DNA of 64,000 nucleotides from B1 sp964355075. Its GTDB lineage: Bacteria > Bacteroidota > Bacteroidia > UKL13-3. The stretch's first letter is position 1; every line of letters begins with the position of its first letter. The position numbers and the translations under genes were made by a program. This document shows, one piece after another, positions 63,461 to 64,000 of this stretch. The notes beneath the pieces were generated by a model. It saw nothing but the letters and a program-made list of their open reading frames with translations, had not been told where the DNA came from and did no database searches. The stretch covers positions 1 through 64,000 of the forward strand of contig CAYHCF010000003.1 in the NCBI GenBank assembly GCA_964355075.1, written 5' to 3'.

Positions 63461-64000
63461 ATGAAATCAATATTTAGCATATTTATCCTGCTTATAGTAA
63501 CGCTTTCGGAGGTATTGGCTCAGGATCCTCAATTGAGCCAATATTATTCATCAGCCTTATTTACCAATCCCGCCATGGCCGGAGCTTCCAGAAATATTCG
63601 GTTTGCTACTTCAGCAAGAAGCCAGTACACCAAATTGAATAATAATTACAAAACCGGTGTATTTAGTGCAGATGCTTATATAGGTAAAGTAAAAAGTGGA
63701 TTAGGGCTTGTTGGTATATATGATGTGGCCGGAGATGGCTTTTTGACTACTACTTCGATAAGTGCTATTTATTGTTATAACGCTGAAATTAGTCGTGAAT
63801 GGGCTTTTAATGGTGCTTTACAGGGAGGAATCATTCAGAAAAAATATGATTTCAATAAGTTCATTTTTGAAGATATGATTGATCCGATTAGAGGTCCTGT
63901 TAATCCTACCGCTGAGAAGCTGGTAGTGGACCAGATTTCGATTCCAAATTTTTCTTCTGGGTTTATGCTTTATAACAGCAAAATGTTTTTTGGAACGGCC
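63461..64000 (+). CDS. PorP/SprF family protein, 3' truncated by window
   Basis: The first 180 codons of a second PorP/SprF-type barrel; it continues past the window edge. The signal peptide covers about residues 1-21 (ending EVLAQ), then DPQLSQYYSSALFTNPAMAGASRNIRFATSARSQYTKL, the family hallmark. GKVKSGLGLVGIYDVAGDG and GALQGGIIQKKYDFNKFIFEDMI follow. It is clearly related to but different from the preceding copy, so this is a tandem duplication that has diverged. Tandem PorP/SprF genes are common in Bacteroidota with many T9SS substrates. Confidence 0.93.
   Translation, partial: MKSIFSIFILLIVTLSEVLAQDPQLSQYYSSALFTNPAMAGASRNIRFATSARSQYTKLNNNYKTGVFSADAYIGKVKSGLGLVGIYDVAGDGFLTTTSISAIYCYNAEISREWAFNGALQGGIIQKKYDFNKFIFEDMIDPIRGPVNPTAEKLVVDQISIPNFSSGFMLYNSKMFFGTA

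Noticed and set aside
1..64000. CRISPR arrays, tRNA or rRNA genes and intact insertion sequences
   Set aside because: No regularly spaced repeats with unique spacers, no cloverleaf-like segments and no transposase were seen on either strand by reading. A tRNA scan was not possible here.

Overview
The window is AT-rich chromosomal DNA from a member of the Bacteroidota, probably a Chitinophagales/Sphingobacteriia-like environmental lineage. Four things support this: type IX secretion system (T9SS) genes (porU, porV, two porP/sprF-type genes); large secreted proteins ending in T9SS type A sorting tails; lineage-typical genes (type B L31, OstA-like protein, the folP-cdaA pair with a divergent DoxX/BT_3928-type gene); and promoter-like TAnnTTTG boxes with few Shine-Dalgarno sequences. 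No tRNA, rRNA, CRISPR array or intact transposase was seen.

Layout: (1) 1-2.5 kb, end of an efflux operon (MacB/FtsX-type permease plus HlyD-type adaptor). (2) 2.5-15.5 kb, three tandem minus-strand paralogues A, B and C of about 1,360-1,380 aa, plus an 18-nt scar that looks like the 3' end of a lost fourth minus-strand copy. (3) 15.5-30.6 kb, housekeeping genes: CoA-transferase A, clpS, plsY, a 1,461-aa unknown exported protein, tpiA, a GlmU-like enzyme, rpmE2, a PyrR-like phosphoribosyltransferase, HU, shikimate kinase, a DoxX-type protein, folP, cdaA and yajQ. This part also holds a MITE/REP-like element and a 51-aa small gene. (4) 30.8-39.3 kb, two more paralogues, D and E, on the plus strand. 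(5) 39.3-57.1 kb, tilS, an ostA-like gene, a 2,845-aa beta-helix/PKD T9SS cargo, a palindromic repeat cluster, fumC, a small helical protein and a UvrD-type helicase-nuclease. (6) 56.6-64 kb, ispF, porV and porU (minus strand) and two porP/sprF genes (plus strand), the second cut by the window end.

The most striking element is the five-copy family A-E. Each protein has a signal peptide, a different N-terminal head (GEVED-like, unassigned, discoidin/F5-8C-like, CUB-like, GEVED-like) and a common body of about 1,180 aa. The body consists of PKD-like, CUB-like, PKD and GEVED-like segments, five DUF5011/HYR-like Ig repeats and a T9SS type A tail. About 1.19 kb of the body shows no nucleotide difference among the five copies by eye, synonymous sites included, while the flanks are mosaic. 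This points to continuing gene conversion. The copies lie in two inverted groups around about 15 kb of housekeeping genes, so recombination between them could delete, duplicate or invert DNA and re-pair heads with bodies. The export and sorting machinery for such cargo (PorU sortase, PorV, PorP/SprF) is encoded about 20 kb away. I read this as a recombining set of cell-surface proteins with exchangeable heads; function and ligands are unknown.
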